64,000 nt of DNA, taken from assembly GCA_020721045.1 (NCBI GenBank), contig DYNN01000004.1:1-64000 (forward strand). Direction: 5' to 3'. The notes beneath the pieces were generated by a model. It was not told the origin of the DNA. It saw nothing but the letters and a program-made list of their open reading frames with translations, and ran no database searches. The position numbers and the translations under genes are program-made. This DNA comes from Thiomargarita sp. Its GTDB lineage: Bacteria; Pseudomonadota; Gammaproteobacteria; Beggiatoales; Beggiatoaceae. This document shows positions 11,067 to 21,500 of the stretch, piece by piece (position 1 is the first letter of the stretch; every line of letters starts with the position of its first letter).

Positions 11067-12458
11067 ATGGCATTAGACCAATCTAGTCGTTATTCAGACT
11101 TAAGCTTAAAAGAAGCTGATCTCATCGCTGGTGGAAAACATATTCTTGTTGCTTATAAAATGAAACCTAAAGCGGGTCATGGCTACTTAGAAGCGGCAGC
11201 ACACTTCTCCGCAGAAAGTTCCACTGGCACTAATGTTGAAGTTTGCACCACCGATGATTTCACCAAAGGCGTAGACGCACTCGTATACTTCATTGACGAA
11301 GCCACCGAAGATATGCGCATTGCCTATCCAATCGACTTATTTGACCGCAATATCACCGATGGTCGCATGATGATGGTATCTTTCTTAACTTTGGTGATTG
11401 GTAATAACCAAGGTATGGGTGATATTGAACATGCGAAAATGATCGACTTCTACATGCCAGAACGTGCTATTCAATTGTTCGACGGTCCAGCCAGAGACAT
11501 CTCTGACATGTGGCGTATTTTAGGTCGTCCAGTTAAAGACGGTGGTTACATCTCAGGTACGATTATTAAACCAAAACTCGGTTTACGTCCTGAACCTTTT
11601 GCTCATGCAGCTTACCAATTCTGGTTAGGTGGCGACTTCATCAAAAATGACGAACCACAAGGTAACCAAGTTTTTTGTCCTGCGAAAAAAGTATATCCAT
11701 TAGTTTATGACGCTCTGAAACGTGCGCAAGACGAAACCGGTCAAGCCAAATTATTCTCTGCCAATATCACCGCAGATGACCATTACGAAATGTGTGCCCG
11801 CGCTGATTTTATTCTCGAAACCTTTGGACCAGATGCAGATAAAGTTGCATTCTTAGTTGACGGTTATGTCGGCGGTCCTGGCATGGTCACCACCGTACGT
11901 CGTCAATACCCCAATCAATATCTACACTATCATCGTGCTGGTCATGGAGCAATCACTTCACCCTCCGCAAAACGCGGTTACACTGCATTTGTACTTGCTA
12001 AAATGTCTCGTTTACAAGGCGCATCAGGTATCCACGTAGGTACAATGGGTTATGGCAAAATGGAAGGTGATACTACAGACAAAGTGATCGCATACATGAT
12101 TGAACGTGATGAATGCCAAGGACCTGTTTATTATCAAAAATGGTACGGTATGAAACCTACTACGCCAATTATTTCTGGTGGTATGAATGCGTTACGTTTA
12201 CCCGGCTTCTTTGAAAACTTAGGTCATGGTAACGTTATTAACACTTCTGGTGGCGGTTCTTACGGTCACATCGACAGCCCAGCTGCGGGTGCAATTTCCT
12301 TACGTCAAGCTTATGAATGTTGGAAAGCCGGCGCTGATCCGATTGAATGGGCAAAAGAGCACAAAGAATTTGCGCGTGCCTTTGAATCCTTCCCAGGTGA
12401 TGCAGATAAAATCTTCCCCGGCTGGCGTGAAAAATTAGGCGTTTCTAGTCATAAATAA
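11067..12458 (+). CDS. cbbM: Ribulose-1,5-bisphosphate carboxylase, form II
   Basis: The product fixes CO2 onto ribulose bisphosphate in the Calvin cycle. The 463 residues have form II length and sequence. Active-site residues are present: Lys168 in TIIKPKLGL, carbamylated Lys193 with Asp195 and Glu196 in GGDFIKNDE, and Lys331 of loop 6 in GYGKMEGD. All are offset by two from the Rhodospirillum rubrum enzyme. AGGAG lies 10 bases before ATG 11067. The gene uses C-ending codons more than its neighbours, which suggests strong expression. No small subunit, cbbR, cbbQ or cbbO lies beside it, and a terminator follows directly, so it appears to be a single-gene transcript. Confidence 0.98.
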   Translation: MALDQSSRYSDLSLKEADLIAGGKHILVAYKMKPKAGHGYLEAAAHFSAESSTGTNVEVCTTDDFTKGVDALVYFIDEATEDMRIAYPIDLFDRNITDGRMMMVSFLTLVIGNNQGMGDIEHAKMIDFYMPERAIQLFDGPARDISDMWRILGRPVKDGGYISGTIIKPKLGLRPEPFAHAAYQFWLGGDFIKNDEPQGNQVFCPAKKVYPLVYDALKRAQDETGQAKLFSANITADDHYEMCARADFILETFGPDADKVAFLVDGYVGGPGMVTTVRRQYPNQYLHYHRAGHGAITSPSAKRGYTAFVLAKMSRLQGASGIHVGTMGYGKMEGDTTDKVIAYMIERDECQGPVYYQKWYGMKPTTPIISGGMNALRLPGFFENLGHGNVINTSGGGSYGHIDSPAAGAISLRQAYECWKAGADPIEWAKEHKEFARAFESFPGDADKIFPGWREKLGVSSHK

Positions 12459-12474
12459 TCACTGACTAAGCCCG

Positions 12475-12503
12475 AAAAGCCTCCGATTATGGGGGCTTTT
12501 TAT
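12475..12503 (+). terminator. Terminator after cbbM
   Basis: AAAAGCCTCC (12475-12484) pairs with GGGGGCTTTT (12491-12500) across a 6-base loop. There is one T-G pair, and the 3' arm ends in the T tract. It starts 16 bases after the cbbM stop. Confidence 0.9.
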
Positions 12504-12513
12504 TATATGTATC

Positions 12514-12876
12514 AGCCCGTAGGTCTAGGTCCGATTAGCGTAGTGTAATCAGACGTATGTTTCGCTCACTCCACGGTTTTTTTAATATTATCTATCAGTG
12601 CCAAAGCTTCCTGCAATTTCCTTTCTATTTCGTTTAAATCCTCCATTTTTTTCTTGTGATATACATTTCTCTCCTGTAATAACGTAATTTACATCTATTC
12701 CTGCTTTAGCTGCCTTGTTTAAGTAGGTTGCGTCGGGTGTTCGTTTACTCTTTTCGTAGTTGCTTTGGGTCACGTCGTTAATCTCCATTAGTTGAGCGAA
12801 ATCTTTTTGATACTCACAAATTTTAGAAACATGCGTCCGATTACGCTACGCTAATCGGACCTACGGGCTACAAGCT
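12514..12876 (+). repeat. Pair of inverted REP-like sequences enclosing a gene fragment
   Basis: The left copy (12514-12559) begins AGCCCGTAGGTC and contains CCGATTAGCGTAGTGTAATC. The right copy (12830-12869) is its near-perfect reverse complement and ends ACCTACGGGCT. Each also has its own small palindrome (CCGATTA versus TAATCGG). The right edge continues CTACAAGCTATA, the same end found on the element at 31681-31772. This structure fits REP/REPIN-type elements mobilised by RAYT transposases, or a MITE-like element. No transposase lies in the window. Confidence 0.75.
12566..12829 (-). pseudogene. Broken XRE-type helix-turn-helix regulator
   Basis: Read on the minus strand, the frame gives EYQKDFAQLMEINDVTQSNY, then EKSKRTPDATYLNKAAKAG and DVNYVITGEK. 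This is the second half of a Cro/C1-type HTH domain with its usual extension. The beginning (helix 1 and the start codon) is missing and the frame runs into the right REP-like arm. After the A7 run at 12649-12655 the frame is shifted by one base. With one A removed the protein continues KMEDLNEIERKLQEALALID and stops at 12566. So it is both 5'-truncated and frameshifted. A shorter frame from ATG 12788 is open for 66 codons but lacks a ribosome site. Confidence 0.75.
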
Positions 12877-12879
12877 ATA

Positions 12880-13354
12880 AAATTTTGTCTGCGTAAGGTG
12901 AGTGAAAAATACAACCTTGTGTTTGATTGATTTAATGGTCTACAATCATGCTTCTTGTAAAATAATTGTTATGTTAGACGTCAGATTGGATAAAATTATT
13001 CAACTTGTAATTATTATTTATAAAATAGTGCAAACTAATGTTTTATAAATTAAATAATTGTGTATAATTAACGAAGTTATTTTGCAAAGAAGCTCAAGTG
13101 ACTCGAAGATAATTGATTAAAAAAACTGTTATGCTAATTTACTCTCGCTATTACTACATAACATCAACTTAAGATTATTTTAAATCTTATTTTTGATATT
13201 TACTTAGGTCATGTTACATCTGAATTTTAGTTGTTGTGAGTATTAATATTTACGTAAAATTTTAAAATGGAAAGCTCACCGGGACTGAGGTCTAATAATT
13301 GCATAACCTGAAATAAATCACTTTTATTTTATGCCATAGCTGATGGACTAAAAT
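12880..13354. other. AT-rich intergenic region upstream of the YhhQ-like genes
   Basis: About 475 bases without a supported gene. The only small frame (ATG near 12971, 25 codons) has no ribosome site or coding character. The last 90 bases include a weak AGGT/ACCT hairpin at about 13288-13308. I compared it with the preQ1 riboswitch pattern because the genes downstream handle queuosine precursors, but it does not fit. The promoter of the transporter genes should lie here. Confidence 0.6.
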
Positions 13355-14161
13355 ATGCTACCAGAACATATAGTTGATTTTTTTTCAACACGTCAAGATT
13401 TGTTATGGCTGTTGACCGTCATAATGGATTTATCTATAACATTGCTTTTTTATAGGCTTTTTGGCAAAATGGGACTGTATGGCATCGTGGTGCTTAACAT
13501 CATGTTGTCTAATTTGCAAGGTCCTAAGTTGACCGTTATATTCGGAATGCAGACCAGTTTAGGGCTAATCCTCTACTCAGGAATTTATTTTGCCACTGAC
13601 CTGTTGAGCGAAAAATACGGTAGGCGAGAAGCAAATCGTGCAGTGCTATTAGGATTTGCAACCAGTGTTTTTGTAGTGCTCATGATGTCGATTAGTTTAT
13701 TATTTCAACCATCTACAGTGCCAGAACAACGTGTTTTTGCTGAAAAGATTCACTATGCTTTAATGGATTTATTTGATTTTACGCCATTATTTGTATTCGG
13801 TTCCCTATTTGTTTATCTAGTTAGTCAAAGTTGCGATGTTTGGATATATCACTATATCAAAGAAAAAACGCAAGGAAAGCACCTGTGGCTTAGAAATAAC
13901 GTTTCAACAATCACTTCTCAGCTGATTGATACAGTCTTATACGCCGTCATTGTTTGGGCACCCATCGTAGGTTTTGCCACAGCTTTTCAGCTTTCTCTTG
14001 CTAAATATTTTTTCAAAGTATTTGTTGCACTCGTTGATACCCCCTTTATTTATTGGGCAAGAAATTGGGATGTTACTCATAAAGACTGGCACGAACATCA
14101 TATCATGTGTTATAAACGTGTTTTACCCCCAGATAATGCGCGAATTGATGAAAAAACCTGA
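13355..14161 (+). CDS. Queuosine precursor transporter, YhhQ/VUT family (copy 1)
   Basis: This is a membrane protein of 268 residues with about six hydrophobic segments. It belongs to the VUT/YhhQ family, which imports queuosine precursors (preQ0 or preQ1) for tRNA modification. Characteristic features are LNIMLSNLQGPKLT, GIYFATDLLSEKYGRREA and WLRNNVSTITSQLIDTVLYA, followed by DTPFIYWAR near the C-terminus. The next gene is a close paralogue. Weak TGGAC upstream of the ATG is the only ribosome-site candidate. Substrate assignment comes from the family. Confidence 0.85.
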   Translation: MLPEHIVDFFSTRQDLLWLLTVIMDLSITLLFYRLFGKMGLYGIVVLNIMLSNLQGPKLTVIFGMQTSLGLILYSGIYFATDLLSEKYGRREANRAVLLGFATSVFVVLMMSISLLFQPSTVPEQRVFAEKIHYALMDLFDFTPLFVFGSLFVYLVSQSCDVWIYHYIKEKTQGKHLWLRNNVSTITSQLIDTVLYAVIVWAPIVGFATAFQLSLAKYFFKVFVALVDTPFIYWARNWDVTHKDWHEHHIMCYKRVLPPDNARIDEKT

Positions 14162-14255
14162 ATATTATGTTTGGCGACAAAGTGCCACTCATTATAAAAG
14201 TCCACTGACCCTTGTAAAATAATAAGTATTAAATATAATCACTGGTGAATACAAC

Positions 14256-15041
14256 ATGTTACCAGAATCTATTGTTCAATTTTTCGCTAATGCTCAAGAC
14301 ATACTATGGATATGTACCATTAGCCTCGATTTACTGGTTACATTATTACTATATCGCCTATTTGGTAGGGTAGGGTTATATGGCGTTGTAGTGCTCAATA
14401 TCATGTTAAGCAACCTACAAGGTCCCAAGCTGACAATGGTGTTTGGTATGCCAACCAGTTTAGGCGTTATCTTATACTCCGGTATCTATTTCGCTACCGA
14501 CTTGTTGAGCGAAAAGTATGGCAAGCGAGAAGCTTCTTTCGCCGTAATGCTTGGATTTGCCAGTAGTCTTGTCGTTGTCTTGATTATGACGATTAGCTTA
14601 CTATTTACCCCAGCTACAGAATCACACAGTGCTCACAGCGCGCTCATGCTCCTTTTTGGCTTCACTCCACGCTTCGTTTTTGGTTCCCTATTTGCCTACA
14701 TTGTTAGCCAAAGCCTTGATGTTTGGATATTTCATTATTTGAAAGAAAAAACCAAAGGGCGACACCTGTGGCTTAGAAATAACGTTTCTACAATGACTTC
14801 CCAAGCACTAGACACCATTATATATTCTCTAGTTGTATGGTGGGGAATTGTTGATTTGGACATGGCAATACAATTAGGTCTTGTTAAATATTTATTTAAA
14901 TTCATCATTGCCCTTTTAGACACTCCCTTTATTTATTGGGCAAGAAGTTGGGATGTAAAAGACAAAGACTGGTGCGTTTCCCAACAAGAAGAGCAAGAAC
15001 GCTTTAACAACGATATCGACAAAAATAATCCAAAAAATTAG
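14256..15041 (+). CDS. Queuosine precursor transporter, YhhQ/VUT family (copy 2)
   Basis: This 261-residue membrane protein is clearly a tandem duplicate of the preceding gene, sharing NIMLSNLQGPKLT, YSGIYFATDLLSEKYGKREA, RHLWLRNNVSTMTSQ and DTPFIYWARSWDV. It differs from copy 1 in the central loop, which is shorter and contains ESHSAHSA in place of VPEQRVFAEKIHYA, and in the C-terminal tail. The 94-base spacer suggests the pair may share a transcript. Whether both copies transport the same precursor is unknown. Confidence 0.85.
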   Translation: MLPESIVQFFANAQDILWICTISLDLLVTLLLYRLFGRVGLYGVVVLNIMLSNLQGPKLTMVFGMPTSLGVILYSGIYFATDLLSEKYGKREASFAVMLGFASSLVVVLIMTISLLFTPATESHSAHSALMLLFGFTPRFVFGSLFAYIVSQSLDVWIFHYLKEKTKGRHLWLRNNVSTMTSQALDTIIYSLVVWWGIVDLDMAIQLGLVKYLFKFIIALLDTPFIYWARSWDVKDKDWCVSQQEEQERFNNDIDKNNPKN

Positions 15042-15134
15042 CATCTGTGGAGATCGCGGTAATATCCTTTTGATCTACACTTTCATCGCACCTTAATTGG
15101 TATAATTCATTTTAAAATCAACTTAATACACATC

Positions 15135-15503
15135 ATGTCACACGATAGCATTGAACAATTGCGCCAACAATTAGCTGAATTCGCTATTCAACGAGATTGG
15201 GAACAATTTCACTCTCCTAAAAATTTAGCGATGGCACTTATCGGCGAAGCAGCAGAAGTTATCGAACATTTTCAATGGCTTACACCAGAACAAAGTCAAG
15301 ATTTATCACCAGAAAAATGCAAAGCTGTTAGTTATGAATTAGCTGACGTGTTTATCTACCTTATTAGAATGGCAGATAAATTAAACATCGATCTTATCAC
15401 CGCAGCACAAGAAAAAATGCGCATTAACGAACAACGTTATCCAGTAGACAAAGTAAAAGGCGATGCACGACGCGCCAACGAATATGAGGTTAATCCCAAA
15501 TGA
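15135..15503 (+). CDS. MazG-like nucleotide pyrophosphohydrolase
   Basis: This 122-residue single-domain member of the all-alpha NTP pyrophosphatase family resembles RS21-C6/dCTPase and iMazG proteins. The metal-binding residues are Glu38 and Glu41 in IGEAAEVIEHFQW and Glu68 and Asp71 in YELADVFIYL. FHSPKNLAMAL near residue 25 is also typical. It probably removes unwanted or damaged dNTPs. Its TGA stop overlaps the ATG of the AsmA gene (ATGA), so the two are translationally coupled, although no functional link is evident. Confidence 0.88.
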   Translation: MSHDSIEQLRQQLAEFAIQRDWEQFHSPKNLAMALIGEAAEVIEHFQWLTPEQSQDLSPEKCKAVSYELADVFIYLIRMADKLNIDLITAAQEKMRINEQRYPVDKVKGDARRANEYEVNPK

Positions 15504-18424
15504 AACGTTTATTTAAGATTTTGTTATGGTCAACTATCGGATTAATAACATTTTTATCACTTATAATTGTTACAATTGCTTGGTTATTTAATCCCAATGA
15601 CTATAAACTAGAAATTACTCAATTTATCCAAGATAAAACTGGTAGAACACTGACTATTACTGGCGATATTCAACTCAGCTTTTTCCCTTGGTTTGGTATT
15701 GAGTTGGGTCAAACCACCCTCAGTAACGCCGAGGGTTTTGAACAACCGCATTTTGCCAGTATTGAAAATGCAACTTTACGTGTCAAATTACTACCTTTAC
15801 TCAGTCAACAAATTGAAATAGATACCATTATTGTTGATAACATTCAACTGGCTTTAACACGTCATTCTGATGGTAAAACCAATTGGAGCGATCTACTGGC
15901 GTTAGGTGACCAAAGCGATAGCAAAACTTCTCAACAAAAAGATTTTAATATCAATGGAATAGAGTTAAATCATGCTTATGTAAGTTGGGATGATCAAGCA
16001 GCTAATAATCACTACGAATTAGTTGATGCTAATTTGCGTACCGATCATTTAATTTTGAATCAAGCATTTAACGCAGAATTTCATTCTAAAATAAATAGTT
16101 ACGGTAAAAATCCAATTCAAGGCACTATCGCTGCAAAAGGCATTATCACACTAACACCCACGAAACAAAAAATCAGCGCATTACAAACTCAACTCACATT
16201 ACAAGGAAACTCTATCTTATCCGATAAGCAACCCTTGGTTTTACAATCAAAAATCGAAGCAGACATTGATATAACTCAATCTCAATTTATATTAGCGTTT
16301 AATTCACTCAAATTACAAAATTTAGCCGGTCAGGCAACAGTTAATGTTATGCAAAACCAAATAACAGGACAAATCAATCTCACTCATTTTTCTCCTAAAC
16401 TTATTGCAAAAGATTTTAACTTACCTGAAATTAATTTATTTAATAATAAGGATTTTTCGATAGGCAATGGCTCAGCACAATTTTCTGTTAATACTCAACA
16501 AGGTGCTCAGATCAAAAATTTACAAATTTCATTAGGTGAAAATGAATTTATTATTCCTGAAACAACAATAGATTTATTAAATCAAATAGTTGTTATAGAT
16601 AATTTTTATTTAACTGGATTAGGAACAAAAATTAATGGAAGTATTAATATTAAACATTTATTACAACAACCTATATTACAAGCGACCCTCACACTCACCA
16701 ATCAAAATCTTGCCAAATTATCACCCCTACTAAATACCGATTTATCTGCTTTACCCGCCTCTCTTGCTAATCAAAAATTGACTATACAAACTGAATTAAA
16801 TACAGATTTAACTTCGCTAAATATTAATAAGTTACAGTTACAAATCGGTAAAAATCAGCTAATTTCAACTAATATTAAGGCTAATTTGCCAAAACAAACT
16901 TTTATGGCAAACAATATAACAGCGACAATACAATCTGCTTTGATTGAAGAATTGGCGCAAACGCCGATACCACCTGCAATAGCGTTTGATACCTTGCAAT
17001 TAACTACACAATTACGAGGAAATAATAATGAATTCTCTGTTGATCAGTTAAAAATGCAAGCAGGTTTGTCATCATTGATTGCTCAGAAAATAGATTTTAA
17101 TCAAAAAAAACAATCAATTGACATATCTTTATTGGTGATGGATAGTTTAGACTTACAACTCAAACTCCATGATATTAAAGTAAATAATTTATTAAAACAG
17201 ATACAATGGTCTGGTGCTGCGAATTTAACAGCTTTTAACTTGCGAAAATTATTGAAAAAATTGAATCTTACTGCAACAATTCCGGCAACGACTGATCCAC
17301 ATGTTTTAGAAAAAATTGGTTTATCTACTAAAATAGCCGGTAACTCATCAAAAATACAATTAACTAATGCTACACTACAAGTTGATGAAAATCGGTTAAT
17401 GGGTGATTTACAAATAAACAATTTCACTCAACCTGAAATCATATTTGCTTTCGATATAGACAAGTTGGATATTGATCCTTATTTACCCCCCAAAACAACA
17501 GAAGTCAAGGAAAGTAAACCAATTGATTTGCCAATAGAAATGATTAGAAAGTTGAATATTAATGGTCAATTGAATGTGAATTCGCTCACAGCCGCTCATG
17601 TGAAAATGACGCAAGTTAAGCTGAAAATTACAGCAAAAGACGGAATTGTGCAATTTTATCCATTTAATTCCTTATTATACAACGGAGTACATGAAGGTAA
17701 TATTGCATTAGATGTTAAAAATACACCGGCGCGTTTGTATATTTTAGAAACGTTGAAGGGTATTCAAACTGATAAATTATTAGCAGATTGGATGACAACG
17801 TCGCCAATTGTTGGTAAAGCCAATATATCTGCCCAACTATCGGCTGATCCGGTAAATATTGTGCCCACTTTATTCGGTTCAATATCGTTAAATGTAGCAG
17901 ATGGCAATTTGTCAGGTATTAATTTGGGGCGAACCATTCGTGAATTGGAAGCATTACTTAAAAATCAACCACTACCGACTGACAAAGAATCATTACAAAC
18001 CGATTTTTCTAGTTTAAATGGATTATTTTTAGCAAATCACGGCATTATACATAATGAAAATTTGACTTTAAAATCTCCTTTGTTGCGTGTTCAAGGTAAA
18101 GGAAATTTTGTGCTTAAAAATAAATCTGTTAATTATCAATTAGCTATCTCTGTTGTAGAGACGAGTAGTGGACAAGGCGGCAAAGAATTAGAAGAGTTGC
18201 GTGGTGTTACCATTCCACTAAAATTAATTGGGAAATTAGATAGTCTACAATTACAGGTAGATAGCGATTTTTTACAAAACTTACTCATTGAACGTTCCAA
18301 AGCGCAAGCCGCCACAAAATTAAATCAAGCCAAAGAAATCTTACTTGAAAAACATAAGGATAAGTTAGGTGATGCTTTAACAGAACATCTAAAAAATCTC
18401 AGTATTGACGACTTTTTTAAGTAA
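15500..18424 (+). CDS. AsmA family envelope protein
   Basis: This 974-residue protein has one N-terminal membrane anchor (residues about 5-28) and a long periplasmic part rich in beta strands. The N-terminal AsmA domain includes GRTLTITGDIQLSFFPWFGI, with FPW and LG segments typical of the family. The C-terminal half contains SISLNVADGNLSGINLG and DFSSLNGLFLANHGIIHNE, the conserved AsmA-like end. AsmA proteins belong to the bridge-like lipid-transfer group and affect outer-membrane lipid homeostasis. It starts inside the stop of the MazG-like gene. Its size is within the large-AsmA range. Confidence 0.88.
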   Translation: MKRLFKILLWSTIGLITFLSLIIVTIAWLFNPNDYKLEITQFIQDKTGRTLTITGDIQLSFFPWFGIELGQTTLSNAEGFEQPHFASIENATLRVKLLPLLSQQIEIDTIIVDNIQLALTRHSDGKTNWSDLLALGDQSDSKTSQQKDFNINGIELNHAYVSWDDQAANNHYELVDANLRTDHLILNQAFNAEFHSKINSYGKNPIQGTIAAKGIITLTPTKQKISALQTQLTLQGNSILSDKQPLVLQSKIEADIDITQSQFILAFNSLKLQNLAGQATVNVMQNQITGQINLTHFSPKLIAKDFNLPEINLFNNKDFSIGNGSAQFSVNTQQGAQIKNLQISLGENEFIIPETTIDLLNQIVVIDNFYLTGLGTKINGSINIKHLLQQPILQATLTLTNQNLAKLSPLLNTDLSALPASLANQKLTIQTELNTDLTSLNINKLQLQIGKNQLISTNIKANLPKQTFMANNITATIQSALIEELAQTPIPPAIAFDTLQLTTQLRGNNNEFSVDQLKMQAGLSSLIAQKIDFNQKKQSIDISLLVMDSLDLQLKLHDIKVNNLLKQIQWSGAANLTAFNLRKLLKKLNLTATIPATTDPHVLEKIGLSTKIAGNSSKIQLTNATLQVDENRLMGDLQINNFTQPEIIFAFDIDKLDIDPYLPPKTTEVKESKPIDLPIEMIRKLNINGQLNVNSLTAAHVKMTQVKLKITAKDGIVQFYPFNSLLYNGVHEGNIALDVKNTPARLYILETLKGIQTDKLLADWMTTSPIVGKANISAQLSADPVNIVPTLFGSISLNVADGNLSGINLGRTIRELEALLKNQPLPTDKESLQTDFSSLNGLFLANHGIIHNENLTLKSPLLRVQGKGNFVLKNKSVNYQLAISVVETSSGQGGKELEELRGVTIPLKLIGKLDSLQLQVDSDFLQNLLIERSKAQAATKLNQAKEILLEKHKDKLGDALTEHLKNLSIDDFFK

Positions 18425-18564
18425 GTTGCTTCATATGAGTAAAATATTAAGAAATTGTTATAGTTTCCATTAATGGCTTGATGATTGAAATGAATGCGCG
18501 CATCCTTATGCTACAATAGTAATTACCACAATCGATTTTTCGTTTATTTACTCAATATTCAGCT

Positions 18565-21500
18565 ATGACAATCAAAATGAATACGCTACATATACCTAAA
18601 CTCAATCTATATGAATGGATAATATTCATAAGTTTATGTATTATTGGTGTTTTAGGTAATGTCTATAGCATTCCACTATTTTTTGGCGTTGACTTTCTAT
18701 TAGGTAGTATTGCTGCAACGATTGTCTTGCAACGTTATGGTTTGGTTTTAGGCATATTATCTGGATTGATTGCCAGTCTTTACACGGTTGTATTGTGGAA
18801 ACATCCTTATGCGATTGTATTTTTAACTTGTGAAATCATTTGGTTAGGAGTGTGGTTAGCTCGAGCGCGACGTTTGAATTTAGTTTGGTATGATATTTTA
18901 TATTGGTTATTAGTCGGTATCCCGCTCATTTGGTTGTCGTTTACTTTTTTATTGAAAATGCCACAACAAGTTTTGTGGATGATCGCGCTAAAATGGGCAA
19001 TTAACGGTATTTTTAACGCATTATGTGCCACATTCATTATTGCCTATACAGCTAACAAAGGAAAAAACAACCAAGTTAATCAATATACGCTGTCATTTCA
19101 AGAGACTATTTATAATTCAATCACCATTTTTAGCATCTCTTTTGCATTGGTTGTGATGATTATGAATACTCGCTTAGGTGTTAATGGCATTGAATCTGAT
19201 ATTAAGACCCGCCTTAAAGATAATTATCAACAAACTCAAAATATTGTGAAAATGTGGCTGTCTAATGATCTGAAGGCATTAACTGCATTGGCACAACAAG
19301 ATATGGAAAAAACAGAGCAATTACAGATAACAGTTACTTTTCTACATAAATTATACAAAAATTTTATGGGTTTGTATGTTGCCGATGCCAATAACACTAT
19401 TATCGCTTCCGCCCCCTTAGAAGAACGCAGCAAATCAACACCTAATACCTATTTTTTTGATAAAACTTATGAACAACGCCTAAAAAGTAGCACTCAACCT
19501 ATTGTTTCTGATGTGTTTTCTAATATATCTCCTGTATCTATCATTATGATGAGTGTACCTATTTTGAAAGAAGGAAAATTCATTGGATATAGTGAAGGTA
19601 TTATTAATTTAACTCATATTAATGAATGGCTTTTAAAAAGTATTAGTAGCAAAGAATTTCAAATGACGATAGTTGATCGCAATGATCACGTGATTGTCAC
19701 AACGCTTGAGACTGAAACGCCGGCTAAAAAATTTAGTCGTCACCGTTCTGATGAATTAAAATGGGATGAAGATCAGATTATTGCACTATGGACCCCCAAT
19801 AGTAGTCAAAATCAATCGGCTATTGCGCGTTGGAAAAATTCCTTTTTTGTTTATCGCATGGTTGTTGACGAACGTGTAGGTTGGCAATTGATTGTGGAAA
19901 TTCCATTGGCATCCTATCAAACTGAATTATTTGATCTTTATCTCAAAAATTTATTATTTATCTTGGTTATTTCTTTCGCGCTTATTTTGTTAGCTAATCG
20001 TGTGAGTATGCGCATGGTTGTGTCATTACGGCAATTATCAACTGTAACCTCACAAGTCACAGATCATGTATTGAATCATTCACTGGTTGAATTGCCTAAA
20101 AGTTCTATTGATGAAGTGAGTCACTTAATTGATAATTTTCAAAAAATGATGATTTCCTTACAAGAGCAATTTCATCAAGTGGAAGCGGCTAATTCTGCTA
20201 ACATCGCAAAAGATCAATTCTTAGCCAACATGAGTCACGAATTGCGCACACCGCTAAATGGTATTTTAGGTTATGCGCAAATTTTAATCCGTGATAAAAC
20301 ACTGAGCCAAAAACAACATGAAGGTGTTGAAGTCATTCAAAGAAGTGGTGAATATTTGCTGACTTTAATCAATGATATCTTAGATTTAGCTAAAATTACT
20401 GCGCAACGTATTGAATTAGATATAAAAGAATTTCAGTTCGATCAATTTTTACAAACCACCGTTGAATTATTTAATGTACGTGCTGAACAAAAAGGGATTG
20501 CGTTTAATTATAAAGCATTATCTCATCTACCTGCTGTTGTGCGTGCTGATGACAAGCGTGTGCGTCAAATTCTAATTAATTTATTGGGTAATGCGGTGAA
20601 ATTTACCCAACAAGGCGGCGTTACGCTTAAAGTACGTTATGTTGATGAGACGGTACATTTTCTGATTGAAGATACTGGCGTTGGTATTTCTCCTAAAAAT
20701 TTAACTACCATATTTCAACCATTTGAACAAGTTAGAGATAATATAGCTGGCAAGGCAGAAGGCACTGGGTTAGGTTTATCGATTACTAAAAAATTAATCG
20801 AAATGATGCAAGGTGAACTTAAAGTTTCTAGCGAGTTAGGAAAAGGCAGTTTGTTTGAAGTGATTTTGACATTACCAACAGTGACCTCGCCTACAAATAT
20901 ACAACATAAATCACAGCATACTATTATTGGAATTAAAGAACATCAATATAAAATTCTTATTGTTGATGATAAAAGCGAAAATCGCTCCGTTTTGCGCCAC
21001 TTATTGCTTCCTCTCGGTTTTTCCTTGGTAGAAGCTGAAAATGGCAAAAAGGGTTTGGAACGAGTGATTGACGAAAAACCAGACTTGATTCTTACTGATT
21101 TAGTAATGCCAATAATGGATGGTTTTGAATTGATTAGGCGAATCAGGAGATTACCGCTTGCTCATCATATTCCAATTATCGTAGTATCTGCCAGCGTGTT
21201 TGACTTTCATCAACAACAAAGCATACAAGTGGGTGGCGATGATTTTTTGCCTAAACCCATACATATGGATATATTACTCGATCGTTTACAGAAGTTTTTA
21301 AATATTAAATGGTTATATGACGAAGAAGGTGTAAAAAATATCATAACTCCAGAAGATTCATCCGATGGAACAACAATCGCTACAATGACGCAATGTCCAC
21401 TCACAGTAAAACAAGCAGCGCGTTTATATGATCTCGGATTACAAGGTGATATTTCTGGTATTCGTACATTAATAACCGAATTACAGAATACTAACAAAGA

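Noticed and set aside
12588-12788. Intact 66-residue HTH protein
   Set aside because: The first helix and ribosome site are missing and the 3' end is in a shifted frame; better explained as a gene remnant.
12971-13048. 25-codon frame starting MLDVRLDK in the intergenic gap
   Set aside because: No ribosome site, low-complexity Ile/Leu content and AT-rich context; likely chance.
13281-13320. Possible preQ1 riboswitch before the YhhQ-like genes
   Set aside because: The AGGT/ACCT hairpin has only four pairs, no ACCC and no proper A-rich tail pairing; it does not match preQ1-I, and I cannot support another class.
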